Shown piece after piece: positions 17,532 through 26,110 of a stretch of DNA of 46,124 nt. The DNA is from CADEEX01 sp040081555 (GTDB taxonomy: Bacteria > Acidobacteriota > Vicinamibacteria > Vicinamibacterales > CAVVIG01). Under the pieces are notes generated by a model. It saw nothing but the letters and a program-made list of their open reading frames with translations. It made no database searches and was not told the DNA's origin. Each line of letters starts with the position of its first letter. Positions within the stretch are counted from its first letter, which is position 1. A program made the translations under genes and the position numbers. The stretch spans positions 1 through 46,124 of the forward strand of contig JBEBGG010000010.1 of assembly GCA_040081555.1 (NCBI GenBank), given 5' to 3'.

Positions 17532-18434
17532 GTGATTTCTGAAGAGCTGGTGCGGGCGTTCAGCCAGATCGCACGAAGTCCCGACCCTGACCTTGCGGTG
17601 GCCGCACTGATGATCGCGCGCGTTGCCTATCCAGCGCTCGACGCCGCACCCTACCTGGCACAACTCGATCGGCTCGGGCACGAGGCGAGGTTTCGCGTCG
17701 AGGCGGCAACCGTGAGTCCAGCCGATACGCCTGACTACGTAGACCCCGACGCCTATGCGCGCGTGACCGCGCTCAATCGCTACCTCTTTGCTGAGCTACG
17801 GTTTGTCGGTAACGACGTCCACTACGAAGACCCGCGCAACAGTTTCCTGAACGACGTGCTCGACCGACGGACCGGCATTCCCATTACGCTGGCACTGGTT
17901 TACAAGGAAGTGGCACACCGGGCTGGCGTCGATGTCGAGGGGATCAACTTTCCCGGACATTTCTTGTTGCGGTGTCCGGCGCCTGCCGGCTCTCGTTATT
18001 CACGCGACCTAATTATTGACGCCCATCATGGTGGGGCGTTGCTCACCGAAGGCATGTGCCGGGAGCTGCTTCACCGACGCTCAGGTGATGAGGCGCGCTG
18101 GGACCAGCAGCTGCTCGCCCATGCAACGAAACCCCAGATTCTGGCGCGCCTGCTGTTGAACCTGAAGCGCTCCTACGTCCGGATGCATTCATTCCCTCAG
18201 GCACGCGACATCACTGAGATGTTGCTCGCAGTGGACCCCTCCTCGATCAACGAACTGCGCGACCGCGGTCTGCTGGCCTACCACCTGAACGACTTCCCCG
18301 CGGCACTGCGCGATCTGCAGCACTACCTCACGCTATCCCCAAAGGGCGACCTGGATCAGGACGAGAAGGACGAACGCGAACAGATCTGGGAGCACATCAA
18401 GACACTCCGCCGCCGCCTCGCATCGCTGAATTGA
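17532..18434 (+). CDS. SirB1/transglutaminase-like protein with TPR tail
   Basis: A 300-residue cytoplasmic protein. The N-terminal 200 residues match the SirB1 family, a transglutaminase-like fold: LNRYLFAELRFVGND, then EDPRNSFLNDVLDRRTGIPI, then ALVYKEVAHRAGVDVEGINF and PGHFLLR. The papain-like catalytic cysteine is not evident at the expected place (SFLNDVLDRR), so activity is doubtful. The C-terminal third carries a TPR-like pair (ARDITEMLLAVDPSSINELR, LNDFPAALRDLQHYL). Function unknown. GTG 17532 was chosen; an upstream TTG at 17514 lies inside the terminator T-run. Confidence 0.8.
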   Translation: MISEELVRAFSQIARSPDPDLAVAALMIARVAYPALDAAPYLAQLDRLGHEARFRVEAATVSPADTPDYVDPDAYARVTALNRYLFAELRFVGNDVHYEDPRNSFLNDVLDRRTGIPITLALVYKEVAHRAGVDVEGINFPGHFLLRCPAPAGSRYSRDLIIDAHHGGALLTEGMCRELLHRRSGDEARWDQQLLAHATKPQILARLLLNLKRSYVRMHSFPQARDITEMLLAVDPSSINELRDRGLLAYHLNDFPAALRDLQHYLTLSPKGDLDQDEKDEREQIWEHIKTLRRRLASLN

Positions 18435-18467
18435 GGCTGGCAGCGCTCGTGCTGGATGCTGGGTACT

Positions 18468-19853
18468 CTAAGAACCCTTCGTCCCCTGCATTCGACTGAT
18501 TTCGTCGTAGAGAATCGCCGAGGCAATCACACCGTTGTGGAAATTCCCAACATCCAGTTTCTCGTTCGGCGCATGCGCGTTTTCGTCCGGCAGCCCGACG
18601 CCAAAAAGCACGGACGGCAGACCAAGCTCCTCCTGGAACGTCGACACAACAGGAATCGATCCGCCTTCCCGCGTGAAGATTGGCGCGCGACCAAAACCCT
18701 TCTCAATCGCCCGCCCCGCCGCCTGAATGAACGGGTTGTCAAACGAGGCCATCCACGGCTTGCCACCGTGCATGCGCGTGATCTTCACCTCAACCGTCTT
18801 CGGCGCGATGTCCTCAACGTACGCCTCGAACATGTCGGCAATCTTGTTGGGATCCTGGTCAGGTACGAGGCGCATGCTGATCTTGGCCATCGACACGGCC
18901 GGCAGCACAGTCTTCGCCCCTTCGCCGGTGAAGCCGGAGAGCAGACCATTCACCTCTAGCGTCGGCCGCGCCCACGTGCGCTCGAGCGTGCTGAAGCCGG
19001 TCTCGCCCTGCAGCTTCGGAATGCCGAAGTCCTTGCGGTAGCGCTTTTCATTCCACGGCAGGGACGACCACGCCGCGCGCTCCGCCGCCGCCAACTCCCG
19101 CACATCGTCGTAGAAGCCAGGAATCTTGATGCGGCCGCTGCGGTCTTTCATCTGCGCGATCATCTGCGCGAGCACGAAGGCCGGATTCGCCAGCGCGCCG
19201 CCAAATGATCCTGAATGCAGATCCGTTGAGCTGCCGCGCAAGTCAATCTGAAAGTAAACAAGTCCGCGCAGGCCGTAACAGATCGACGGTACGCCCCTGG
19301 CGAACATTGCCGAATCGGAAATGACGACAACGTCGGCGGCAAGCTTCGGCTTGTGGGCACGGATGAAGTCGTCCAGGTTCGCACTGCCGACTTCTTCCTC
19401 GCCTTCGAGAATCAGCTTCATGTTGACCGGCAGGCGACCGTTCTGTTTCAGGTGCGCCTCGATCGCCTTGAAATGCATGAATACCTGGCCCTTGTCATCG
19501 GCGGCGCCGCGGGCGTAGATCTCGCCGTCGCGCACGGTCGCTTCGAAGGGTGGAGATTCCCACAGGTTCAGCGGGTCGACCGGCTGCACGTCGTAGTGAC
19601 CGTAGAAAAGAATCGTCGGCGCGCCCGGTGCACCGAGCCACTCGCCGTAGACTACGGGATTGCCTGGCGTCTCGATCAGCTCGACACTGTCCAGTCCGAT
19701 GCGACGCATCTCATCGCCGCACCACTCAGCACAGCGACGAACATCGCCGGCGTGTTCTGGCAGCGCGCTGATGCTTGGAATCGCCAGTAAGTCCTTTAGC
19801 TCTTGGAGGTAACGGTCACGATTGACCTGAATGAAGTCGATGACATTGTTCAT
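18468..19853 (-). CDS. M20 family dipeptidase/metallopeptidase
   Basis: A 461-residue di-zinc peptidase. The first metal histidine is in LFYGHYDVQPVD, the bridging aspartate in GAADDKGQ, and the catalytic and metal glutamates in ILEGEEEVGSANLDD. A further aspartate is in VVISDSAMF and the final histidine in LPDENAHAPNEKL. The lid/dimerisation domain spans about residues 200-350. It hydrolyses short peptides in the cytoplasm; specificity is unknown. A TTG at 19886 overlapping the upstream stop (TTGA) could be the start instead, adding 11 residues. It is the last gene of the minus-strand envelope operon, which may be convenience rather than function. Confidence 0.9.
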   Translation of the reverse strand: MNNVIDFIQVNRDRYLQELKDLLAIPSISALPEHAGDVRRCAEWCGDEMRRIGLDSVELIETPGNPVVYGEWLGAPGAPTILFYGHYDVQPVDPLNLWESPPFEATVRDGEIYARGAADDKGQVFMHFKAIEAHLKQNGRLPVNMKLILEGEEEVGSANLDDFIRAHKPKLAADVVVISDSAMFARGVPSICYGLRGLVYFQIDLRGSSTDLHSGSFGGALANPAFVLAQMIAQMKDRSGRIKIPGFYDDVRELAAAERAAWSSLPWNEKRYRKDFGIPKLQGETGFSTLERTWARPTLEVNGLLSGFTGEGAKTVLPAVSMAKISMRLVPDQDPNKIADMFEAYVEDIAPKTVEVKITRMHGGKPWMASFDNPFIQAAGRAIEKGFGRAPIFTREGGSIPVVSTFQEELGLPSVLFGVGLPDENAHAPNEKLDVGNFHNGVIASAILYDEISRMQGTKGS

Positions 19854-19882
19854 TTCGCTATTCACCCTGTCCGTCTCGGCGC

Positions 19883-20698
19883 TCAATCATGGGCGCTGTC
19901 GGTCGGCGCGCCCGGGACGCGCCCTTCGCGCTGCAGCTTCTCGAGGTGCGCGCGCACATTCTCCCGCGCCAGCGGCATCAGCGCCGACTGCAGACCATGA
20001 TAGATGGATTCGGCGATCCCGGCGATGCTCGAGTGACCCGCTGCTAGCGCCGCTAACACCTGCTCCTCTCGCTCGAGCCGATGCGCGATGGCCGCGGTGA
20101 GCACTCGTTGAGGATTCTCGACCGGAGGGCCGTGCGCCGGCAGTAGACGCGCGGGCTGGAGCGCCAGAAGCCGTTCAAGCGAGGCAAGGTAGGCCTGCAT
20201 GTCTCCTCCGCGCGCGATCTGTATCACGACGCTGCCACCAGGAATGACCAGGTCGCCAGTGAAGAGTGTTCGGGATGCCTCGTGCCACAGCGCACAGTGA
20301 TCGGGCGCATGACCAGGCGTGTGCACCACGGCGAGCGTCGTGGCTCCCGCCGACACGTGCTGCTGATCGGCAAGCCGCTCCCACATGATCGGCAGCTTCC
20401 GGTCCTCTTCGGGCCACGGATACTTCAGGCAGCTGAGTCCAGGGTAGGCGGCCTGCAGATGCGGTGTGCCGTTGACGTGGTCGTTGTGTCCATGCGTGAC
20501 AATCAACGTGTCCAGGGTCGAGCCTGACGCCGCGAGGGTGCCGGCGATTGCGGCCAGGTGTTCCGGCCGGCCGACGCCTGCGTCAATCAGTGCAGCTGAG
20601 CCCCCTCCCATGATGAGATAGGTCCAGTTACCGTGGCCCGTCATTGGTCCAGGGTTGGCTGCGTGCAAGGCGAGAGGGTGAAACGCCGACGCCATCAC
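19883..20698 (-). CDS. Metallo-beta-lactamase fold hydrolase, LACTB2-like
   Basis: A 271-residue cytoplasmic hydrolase. Metal ligands are visible in VTHGHNDHVNG, HTPGHAPDHC, FTGDLVIPGG and LPAHGPPVENP. The C-terminal 60 residues (HRLEREEQVLAALAAG to HLEKLQREGRV) look like the small winged-helix tail of the LACTB2 group, some members of which are endoribonucleases. Substrate not determined. GTG followed directly by ATG makes the exact start ambiguous by one codon. It begins 3 bases after the outer-membrane-protein stop. Confidence 0.88.
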   Translation of the reverse strand: MMASAFHPLALHAANPGPMTGHGNWTYLIMGGGSAALIDAGVGRPEHLAAIAGTLAASGSTLDTLIVTHGHNDHVNGTPHLQAAYPGLSCLKYPWPEEDRKLPIMWERLADQQHVSAGATTLAVVHTPGHAPDHCALWHEASRTLFTGDLVIPGGSVVIQIARGGDMQAYLASLERLLALQPARLLPAHGPPVENPQRVLTAAIAHRLEREEQVLAALAAGHSSIAGIAESIYHGLQSALMPLARENVRAHLEKLQREGRVPGAPTDSAHD

Positions 20699-20701
20699 GT
20701 C

Positions 20702-22000
20702 TCAGTAGCTGTAGCGCAGCGACGCCACGATGTGCGAGTTCTTTCGGTACTGGCCGAGGAAGTCCTCAGGGTCACCGCCAATCCAAGACCCGGCGACACT
20801 GGCGCGCCAGTGAGCGCCCTGCGCCTGCGAGTACTCACCCTTGAGGTAGGCGCCCGCACCGTTCTGACGAATGGCGGTTTCGAACGTCGCTGAGCGATTG
20901 GCGTCGATGGTGCGCGAGACTCGCGCCACCACCGCGTGCGTTAGACCGCGGTTGGGGGCAAACGAGAGGTCGACGCCCTGCGCAGTGATCGCCTCTCCCG
21001 CGTAACCACCTAGAAGCGTCCATTCGCCGCTCTGGCGTTCGATCTGCACGACGTAGATCACGTACTCGTCTGTGTCGATCGAAGGGCTCGTGAACCAGGC
21101 CGTCTCACCCTTCACCGTGAACCAACGCAGCGGTACGGCGACATCAGCACCATACGAACGCAACAAGACGTAGTCCCGAGCGACGTCGAGGTGCCCTGGG
21201 ACCAGCCCCGGGGTGACAGCCACGTTCGGCAGCGTGTTGTTGCCATCAAAGAACGACAACGAGAATTCGTAACCCGACCCGGTATGACCCCAGCGCAGGC
21301 CGCTCTGGATCTTGTGCGTCAATGCTGGCGAGGTATCGTTCAACGAGCCCAACGGGACGGTCGTGGCCTGGCCGGTGAGAGGATCAACCACGACAATCGA
21401 TGCTGGCAGGACTGTCCACCGTTGATCGAGCAATGGCGCCCGACTCGGCGTCAGCCATGGCAGAAACGCCACCTCAAACCGGTTTCCCGAGAACTCGCCG
21501 ACGGCACGCGCCCCAGTCACCGGCAGGAACTCACCATCGACCACATTGAGATAGTCGCGAGGCCCGAACCAATCGGTCGGCGTCACGATGTCAGCCGTTC
21601 CCCATCGGATGAACTGCTTGCCGAGATCCACGGTCCACGGTCCGCGGGTCAGGGTGGCGCTCAGCCGCCGTAGCCCGAGCGCCGGCCGCAGCACGGTTCG
21701 ATTCCGGAGGTCCATGCGCCACGAGACGTCCACCTGATCGTGTGTGTTGAGCCGACCGTCCACGCCGGCGGCCAGCTGTATCCATGGCGCCGGCGTCGCA
21801 AACACTTCCTGACGCCAGACCAGGTCGCCAACGACGCTGGTCCGGTCGTTGACCGGGGCTTCAGGAAAGCCGGTCACACGGAATTCAACAAAGCCACGCT
21901 GTGTGAGGTGTTGTGCAACGCCCGTAGAAGGCAGTAACGACACCACCAACCCGAGGATGCAGCGGCTACGGGCACATCGGCCCGACCAACGAGCGCTCAA
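20702..22000 (-). CDS. Predicted outer-membrane beta-barrel protein
   Basis: I do not recognise a named family. The 432-residue product starts at a TTG overlapping the LolA-like stop (TTGA). This gives a credible signal peptide with an arginine-rich n-region, the hydrophobic core CILGLVVSLLPSTG and cleavage after VAQ. The mature part alternates polar and hydrophobic residues in short strands (WTVDLGKQFIRWGTADIVTP, YEFSLSFFDGNN, WTLLGGYAGEA) and ends SLRYSY with a terminal aromatic, typical of BAM-inserted barrels. Its position after LolD-like, FtsX and LolA-like genes suggests it is the outer-membrane end of the same system. The open frame upstream of the TTG is antisense-like arginine/histidine-rich sequence inside the LolA gene. 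Confidence 0.75.
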   Translation of the reverse strand: MSARWSGRCARSRCILGLVVSLLPSTGVAQHLTQRGFVEFRVTGFPEAPVNDRTSVVGDLVWRQEVFATPAPWIQLAAGVDGRLNTHDQVDVSWRMDLRNRTVLRPALGLRRLSATLTRGPWTVDLGKQFIRWGTADIVTPTDWFGPRDYLNVVDGEFLPVTGARAVGEFSGNRFEVAFLPWLTPSRAPLLDQRWTVLPASIVVVDPLTGQATTVPLGSLNDTSPALTHKIQSGLRWGHTGSGYEFSLSFFDGNNTLPNVAVTPGLVPGHLDVARDYVLLRSYGADVAVPLRWFTVKGETAWFTSPSIDTDEYVIYVVQIERQSGEWTLLGGYAGEAITAQGVDLSFAPNRGLTHAVVARVSRTIDANRSATFETAIRQNGAGAYLKGEYSQAQGAHWRASVAGSWIGGDPEDFLGQYRKNSHIVASLRYSY

Positions 22001-22761
22001 GGCCGTCGAATCGCCTGCAATGTGAAGTCCTCGTCTTTCATCGGTGCGCCATACTGCAACTTGTCGAGCGTCAATCGCGTGCGGCTGCCCCGCCTCAGGT
22101 CTGTCATGTCGAGCGTCCGTGCCGTCCAGATGCCCTGCACGTTGGTGATGTTGGTGTAGGTGAGACGCCGCACGGGTTCGCCTTTCGAAAAGCTGTCGAT
22201 GCGGGCGACCACGTAGTTGTCCTTGCGGATCCACACCAGCGAGCGCGAGTACTGCGACGACTTGGACTGCTTGGGCACAGATTGAATCTTCCAGCACATC
22301 GCTCCGTCGACCGCATCGTCGCCTTGAAGCACATAGTCGTACTGATCGACGTCGCGCTCCTCGAGGTCCTCGAAACTAAAATCGGTACCGAAGAACCGAG
22401 TCGACCGATCCTGCAGGGCAATGCGACGGTCGCGTTCGACTGCCGGCGTCCACATCCATTGGTCCGAGGCGCGATCGGGATGATTGACCACCAATAGAGC
22501 CACGCCCTTCACCTCCGCGGGCAGGCTGAAGCGCAACACCATCTTGCTCTGACCATGTGCCCCCTGGCGCTGAAGGGTCCAGCGTTTGTCGGAGACCTTG
22601 CCCTTTCCGTCAAAGACCTGCAGAAGGCCCTCGTAGCTCTGCGATGTCGCGTCGGTACGGCGCTGCGCCTCAGCCACAATCGCCCTGGCCTCGTCTGCGG
22701 CTATGACCGAACCGCCGAGCGACACCAGCATCGCCAGACCGACAAGCGCTGCTCTACTCAT
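21997..22761 (-). CDS. LolA-like outer-membrane lipoprotein-sorting protein
   Basis: A periplasmic carrier candidate of 254 residues. Signal peptide ALVGLAMLVSLGGSVIAAD has no lipobox cysteine. The remainder follows the LolA-like half-barrel pattern used by outer-membrane lipoprotein-sorting proteins: YEGLLQVFDGKGKVSDKRW, KMVLRFSLPAEVKGVALLV, DQWMWTPAVERDRRI, DYVLQGDD, then LVWIRKDNYVVARIDSFSKG and RTRLTLDKLQYGAPMKDEDF. The true LolA is usually shorter, so this is a paralogue that likely shuttles a lipid or lipoprotein across the periplasm. Its start overlaps the permease stop by 8 bases and its stop overlaps the barrel start. Confidence 0.82.
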   Translation of the reverse strand: MSRAALVGLAMLVSLGGSVIAADEARAIVAEAQRRTDATSQSYEGLLQVFDGKGKVSDKRWTLQRQGAHGQSKMVLRFSLPAEVKGVALLVVNHPDRASDQWMWTPAVERDRRIALQDRSTRFFGTDFSFEDLEERDVDQYDYVLQGDDAVDGAMCWKIQSVPKQSKSSQYSRSLVWIRKDNYVVARIDSFSKGEPVRRLTYTNITNVQGIWTARTLDMTDLRRGSRTRLTLDKLQYGAPMKDEDFTLQAIRRP

Positions 22762-25306
22762 ACTCGAGTGCCTCCACCAGCGATCCACGCACAGCGGATT
22801 CGGCCGGCCACAGTGCGGCAATGAACGCCGCGCCCAGGATGGTCGGCACCAGCGCCAGCAACGTCGTGAACGGAAATTGATAGGAGAGTCGCATCCCGGC
22901 GATATCGTGCTGAACGATCTGCAGGATGAAGTACAGATTCACGGCGCCAAGCGCACCACCAAGCAACAACCCCAGTGCACCAATGCTGAGCGCTTCCATC
23001 CAGATCGTGCCCCGGATCTGTCGGTGACGAGCGCCCACGGCCTGAAGCACACCCAGTTCCCGCCGACGGTCCGTAATCGACACCGTCAGTGTATTCACGA
23101 TTCCCAGTATGGCTACCAGCACAGCGACGGCGATCTGTACCGATGTCAACCCGAACCATTGGTCGGTGACTTTCAGAATGTACGCCTTCAGCTCTGCATT
23201 GGTCAGCACAAACACCTGACGCTTGCCGGCGTAGCGCTGAAGAATCTGCTGACGGACCTCAGGCACCTGCGCACTTGGGTCCAGATACACGCGGAACGCG
23301 TTGACTGAGTCGTCGTGCCAGTACTTCTTGAACAGCGCGCGCTCCATCAAGATGGTGCCTTGCTGATCGGAGTAGTCAATGACGATCCCGACGATCGGCA
23401 GACGAATGGTCCCGTGCGGCGCGTCGATCTCGAGCGTCTCGCCAAGGGAGAGCCGCTGGAGCTGCGCGAGGTTGTCAGACACCATCAGTCCGCGACCCAC
23501 GGCAGTCTCTCGATACATGGTGTCCACCCGCCCCTGCACGGGTGGCCGCTGAGCGGTCTCTGAAAGACTCAATACGTCGGTCGCGACGACCATCACTGGC
23601 GTCTGCCGAAACACAATCCGGGCGTCACGCACCATCTGGACGCGGCGAACGCCGGGAACTGTGGCAATCTCCGCGCCCATGTCCTCAGGAAACCTGAGCG
23701 TACGAATCACGACGTCCTGCGAGGGCATCACAAATAGATCGGGATTGAGGGCGGTCTCCATCCAGTCGATGATCGAGTTGTAGCTGGCCCGGGCCATTCC
23801 TGCAAACGCCACGACAAGAGCGAGTGACAGCATCACCGCCGCAACACTCGCGGAAGTCCGACGAGGAGACTGAATCAGGCTATCTGCAGCCAGAGCACCC
23901 TCGACCGGTCGCACCAGGCGCAGCAGCGGACGTAGCGCCCGCGCCAGCGCCAGAGAAAGGATGGGGCCGAGCAGCAGGGCCACAACAATGGTGATGACGT
24001 ATCCCAGATAGAACGTGATGCGCGATCCGCCCGCGGCGATGCAAGCCACCGCGAGGAGAGCCAGAAGACCGGCCACGCTCGCGCGCAGACGGCTCTCCCG
24101 CTCCGTCAGCACCTGGTGTCGGCCCTTCTGCAGCGCGTGTACTGGATCGACCCTTGCCGCCTGCCTGGCCGGAATCAGCGCCGCCACGACGCTTGTCAGT
24201 ACACCGATGACCAGCGATGCACCCAGCAGCCAGGGGCTGGTCGATACCTCCTCCGCGCGCTGGGCCACGCCGTAGACACCACTCATCAGATCGCCAATGG
24301 AGGCCGCAATGCCACGCGCGATGAGCAGCCCGAACAGAACCCCGGCGAGGGATCCGACAAGGCCCGTCACGGCGCTCTCACCAAGAAACAACCAGCGGAT
24401 CTGCGCCCGCGTCGCACCGAGCGCGCGGAGAATCCCGATCTCCGATCGTCGCTGTGTCACGGCAATTGAAAACGAGTTGTAGATGATGAACATGCCGATG
24501 AAGAGCGCAAACAGGCTCGAGATGTTGACCATCATCGAGTACGCCGCCGTCATCGCCTCAAATTGCCGGCCACGTCCCGACGGTGGATCGACCTGAAAAC
24601 CGGGGCCCAGCTGGGTACGCAATTCGGCCTGCGCGGTCGCCACCTCGACACCCTCACGCACCGCCACATCAATACGATCGAAGGTCCGACCGCGCCCGAA
24701 CATCCGCTGGGCAGCGTAGATGTCCATGATCGCAATGTTTCCGCCGAAGGCGCTTGCCAGCCCGGACGCGGCCATGATGCCGCGGACCGTAAAGGTGCGG
24801 TCGCCGAGCACCGTCCCGAGCTTGATCTGTGAGTCGACGACGATGTGATTCCGGTCGGCGAACTCCCGCGTGACAATCAACGAATCGGGCTGAGCCAGAA
24901 ACACGAGTGGATCGTCGATGACGGCCTCGTCGCCCGCCTCGAGGTCGTAATCGCGCAGGCCCCGATCGCCGGTCATGTCAGTGCCTAGGACCAGCAGATT
25001 TCCCTGGCCGACAATCCCCGAATCGACCACGGCCTCGATGGCGGGAACCGCAATGCCGACGGAAGGTGAGGCCTGCACCGTCTCCAGGACCTCTTCGTTG
25101 AACCCGGTTTCCCCGGCGCTCACCTGCAGCTGGGTCTTGCCGGCGATCCGGTCGACCGTCTGATTGAAGGCCAACAGCACACTCTGATTGGCCGTGTGCA
25201 TGCCGACGAAGACGGCAACGCCCAGGACGATGCCGGCGACGGTGAGGAGCGTGCGGAGGACGTGGGTGCGGATGTACGGCCAGCTCATCAGCCGTAGAAG
25301 CATCAT
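22754..25306 (-). CDS. ABC transporter permease with two FtsX modules
   Basis: An 850-residue inner-membrane permease. TM1 is LLTVAGIVLGVAVFVGMH, followed by a large MacB-type periplasmic domain. Three helices form the first FtsX module (from about residue 255: LFALFIGMFIIYNSFSI). A central pair of helices, a second periplasmic domain, and a second FtsX module near the C-terminus (VAVLVAILGIVNTLTVSI, LSIGALGLLLGGALGAVNLY) complete it. This is about twice the length of LolC/LolE/MacB halves, so one chain could supply the whole membrane dimer. ATG 25306 overlaps the ATPase stop (ATGA). The family exports lipids or lipoproteins by mechanotransmission; the substrate is unknown. Confidence 0.88.
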   Translation of the reverse strand: MMLLRLMSWPYIRTHVLRTLLTVAGIVLGVAVFVGMHTANQSVLLAFNQTVDRIAGKTQLQVSAGETGFNEEVLETVQASPSVGIAVPAIEAVVDSGIVGQGNLLVLGTDMTGDRGLRDYDLEAGDEAVIDDPLVFLAQPDSLIVTREFADRNHIVVDSQIKLGTVLGDRTFTVRGIMAASGLASAFGGNIAIMDIYAAQRMFGRGRTFDRIDVAVREGVEVATAQAELRTQLGPGFQVDPPSGRGRQFEAMTAAYSMMVNISSLFALFIGMFIIYNSFSIAVTQRRSEIGILRALGATRAQIRWLFLGESAVTGLVGSLAGVLFGLLIARGIAASIGDLMSGVYGVAQRAEEVSTSPWLLGASLVIGVLTSVVAALIPARQAARVDPVHALQKGRHQVLTERESRLRASVAGLLALLAVACIAAGGSRITFYLGYVITIVVALLLGPILSLALARALRPLLRLVRPVEGALAADSLIQSPRRTSASVAAVMLSLALVVAFAGMARASYNSIIDWMETALNPDLFVMPSQDVVIRTLRFPEDMGAEIATVPGVRRVQMVRDARIVFRQTPVMVVATDVLSLSETAQRPPVQGRVDTMYRETAVGRGLMVSDNLAQLQRLSLGETLEIDAPHGTIRLPIVGIVIDYSDQQGTILMERALFKKYWHDDSVNAFRVYLDPSAQVPEVRQQILQRYAGKRQVFVLTNAELKAYILKVTDQWFGLTSVQIAVAVLVAILGIVNTLTVSITDRRRELGVLQAVGARHRQIRGTIWMEALSIGALGLLLGGALGAVNLYFILQIVQHDIAGMRLSYQFPFTTLLALVPTILGAAFIAALWPAESAVRGSLVEALEYE

Positions 25307-25992
25307 GTCGGGAGCGGTGTCCTTCTCACGTCTTCGACGATGACTCCGTCGCGAATGGTGATGGTGCGCGGGCAACTCTCCGCCACCTTCATGTCGTGGG
25401 TGACGATCACGACGGTCGACCCGAGGCGCTGATGCAGGTCGCGAATCAGCCCGAGAATCTCGACACCGGTGTTGGTGTCCAGATTGCCGGTCGGTTCGTC
25501 GGCAAGAAGAACCGGCGGGTAGATCGACAGTGCTCGGGCAATGGCCACGCGTTGCCGCTCGCCGCCGGACAGTTCCTCCGGCAGATGGGTCAATCGCTTA
25601 CCCAGCTTCACGAGCTCCAGTAGTTCTGTCGCCCGCGCCTCTACCTTGGCCCGAGGCCAGCCGCGAAGGTGCAGCGGCAAGCCGACGTTCTCAACGCAAC
25701 TGAGCGTCGGCAGCAGATTGAAGAACTGGAAGATGAAGCCGATCTTGTCTCGCCGCACTCGCGTGAGCGCATCATCTGACAGGCCACCAAGCGATTCGTT
25801 GTCGATGCGGACGTCGCCGGTGGTGGCCCGATCAAGGCCGCCCAGTAGATTCAGCATCGTCGACTTACCAGATCCGGAGGGACCGATGATCGACACCATC
25901 TCACCTTTCGCGATCGACAGCGAGACGTCGCGTAGCGCGACGACCTGGCGTTTGCCGGCGAACTCCTTGGTGACATGCGACAGTTCAATCAT
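25303..25992 (-). CDS. ABC transporter ATP-binding protein, LolD/MacB type
   Basis: A 229-residue ATPase of the LolD/FtsE/MacB group, energising the FtsX permease directly downstream. Walker A is GPSGSGKSTMLNLLGGLD and the Q-loop IGFIFQFFNLLPTLS. The signature is LSGGERQRVAIARAL, Walker B VLLADEPTGNLD and the switch histidine VTHDMK. The ATG is 7 bases from a -10 box with a good -35, and no ribosome-binding site is seen. It is the first gene of a minus-strand operon running through the permease, LolA-like carrier, barrel, metallohydrolase and peptidase. Confidence 0.93.
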   Translation of the reverse strand: MIELSHVTKEFAGKRQVVALRDVSLSIAKGEMVSIIGPSGSGKSTMLNLLGGLDRATTGDVRIDNESLGGLSDDALTRVRRDKIGFIFQFFNLLPTLSCVENVGLPLHLRGWPRAKVEARATELLELVKLGKRLTHLPEELSGGERQRVAIARALSIYPPVLLADEPTGNLDTNTGVEILGLIRDLHQRLGSTVVIVTHDMKVAESCPRTITIRDGVIVEDVRRTPLPT

Positions 25993-25999
25993 GGCGTCG

Positions 26000-26029
26000 A
26001 TTGTGTGAATGCTTTCACAACTCAGTCAA
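26000..26029 (-). promoter_or_regulatory. Sigma70-type promoter of the LolD-FtsX-LolA operon
   Basis: On the minus strand TTGACT (26024-26029) is separated by 18 bases from CACAAT (26000-26005). The ATPase ATG follows 7 bases later. This is the best complete -35/-10 pair in the window and again implies a leaderless mRNA. Confidence 0.6.
26004..26019. promoter_or_regulatory. CRP/FNR-type operator, TGTGA-N6-TCACA
   Basis: TGTGAATGCTTTCACA is a perfect TGTGA-N6-TCACA palindrome, the consensus of CRP/FNR-family regulators. It occupies the spacer and touches the -10 box of the transporter operon promoter, so a bound regulator would be expected to repress. The regulator is not in the window. Confidence 0.55.
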
Positions 26030-26091
26030 ACCTTTTCTCAGCCGTCCGCCGGCCAGAGATCGGGCGCGCGGTAGTCGTACTCCGTGAGAGG

Positions 26092-26097
26092 TAGAAT
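26092..26097 (+). promoter_or_regulatory. Probable -10 box of the ThyX-like gene (TAGAAT)
   Basis: TAGAAT lies 13 bases before the ATG at 26111, with no ribosome-binding site. It overlaps the alternative upstream start at 26084, which therefore could not be on the mRNA. Confidence 0.45.
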
Positions 26098-26110
26098 ACC
26101 TGACCTCGAA

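Noticed and set aside
18435..18467. Short GGGT/ACCC hairpin between the SirB1-type and M20 genes
   Set aside because: Four-base arms with mismatches; too weak to call a terminator.
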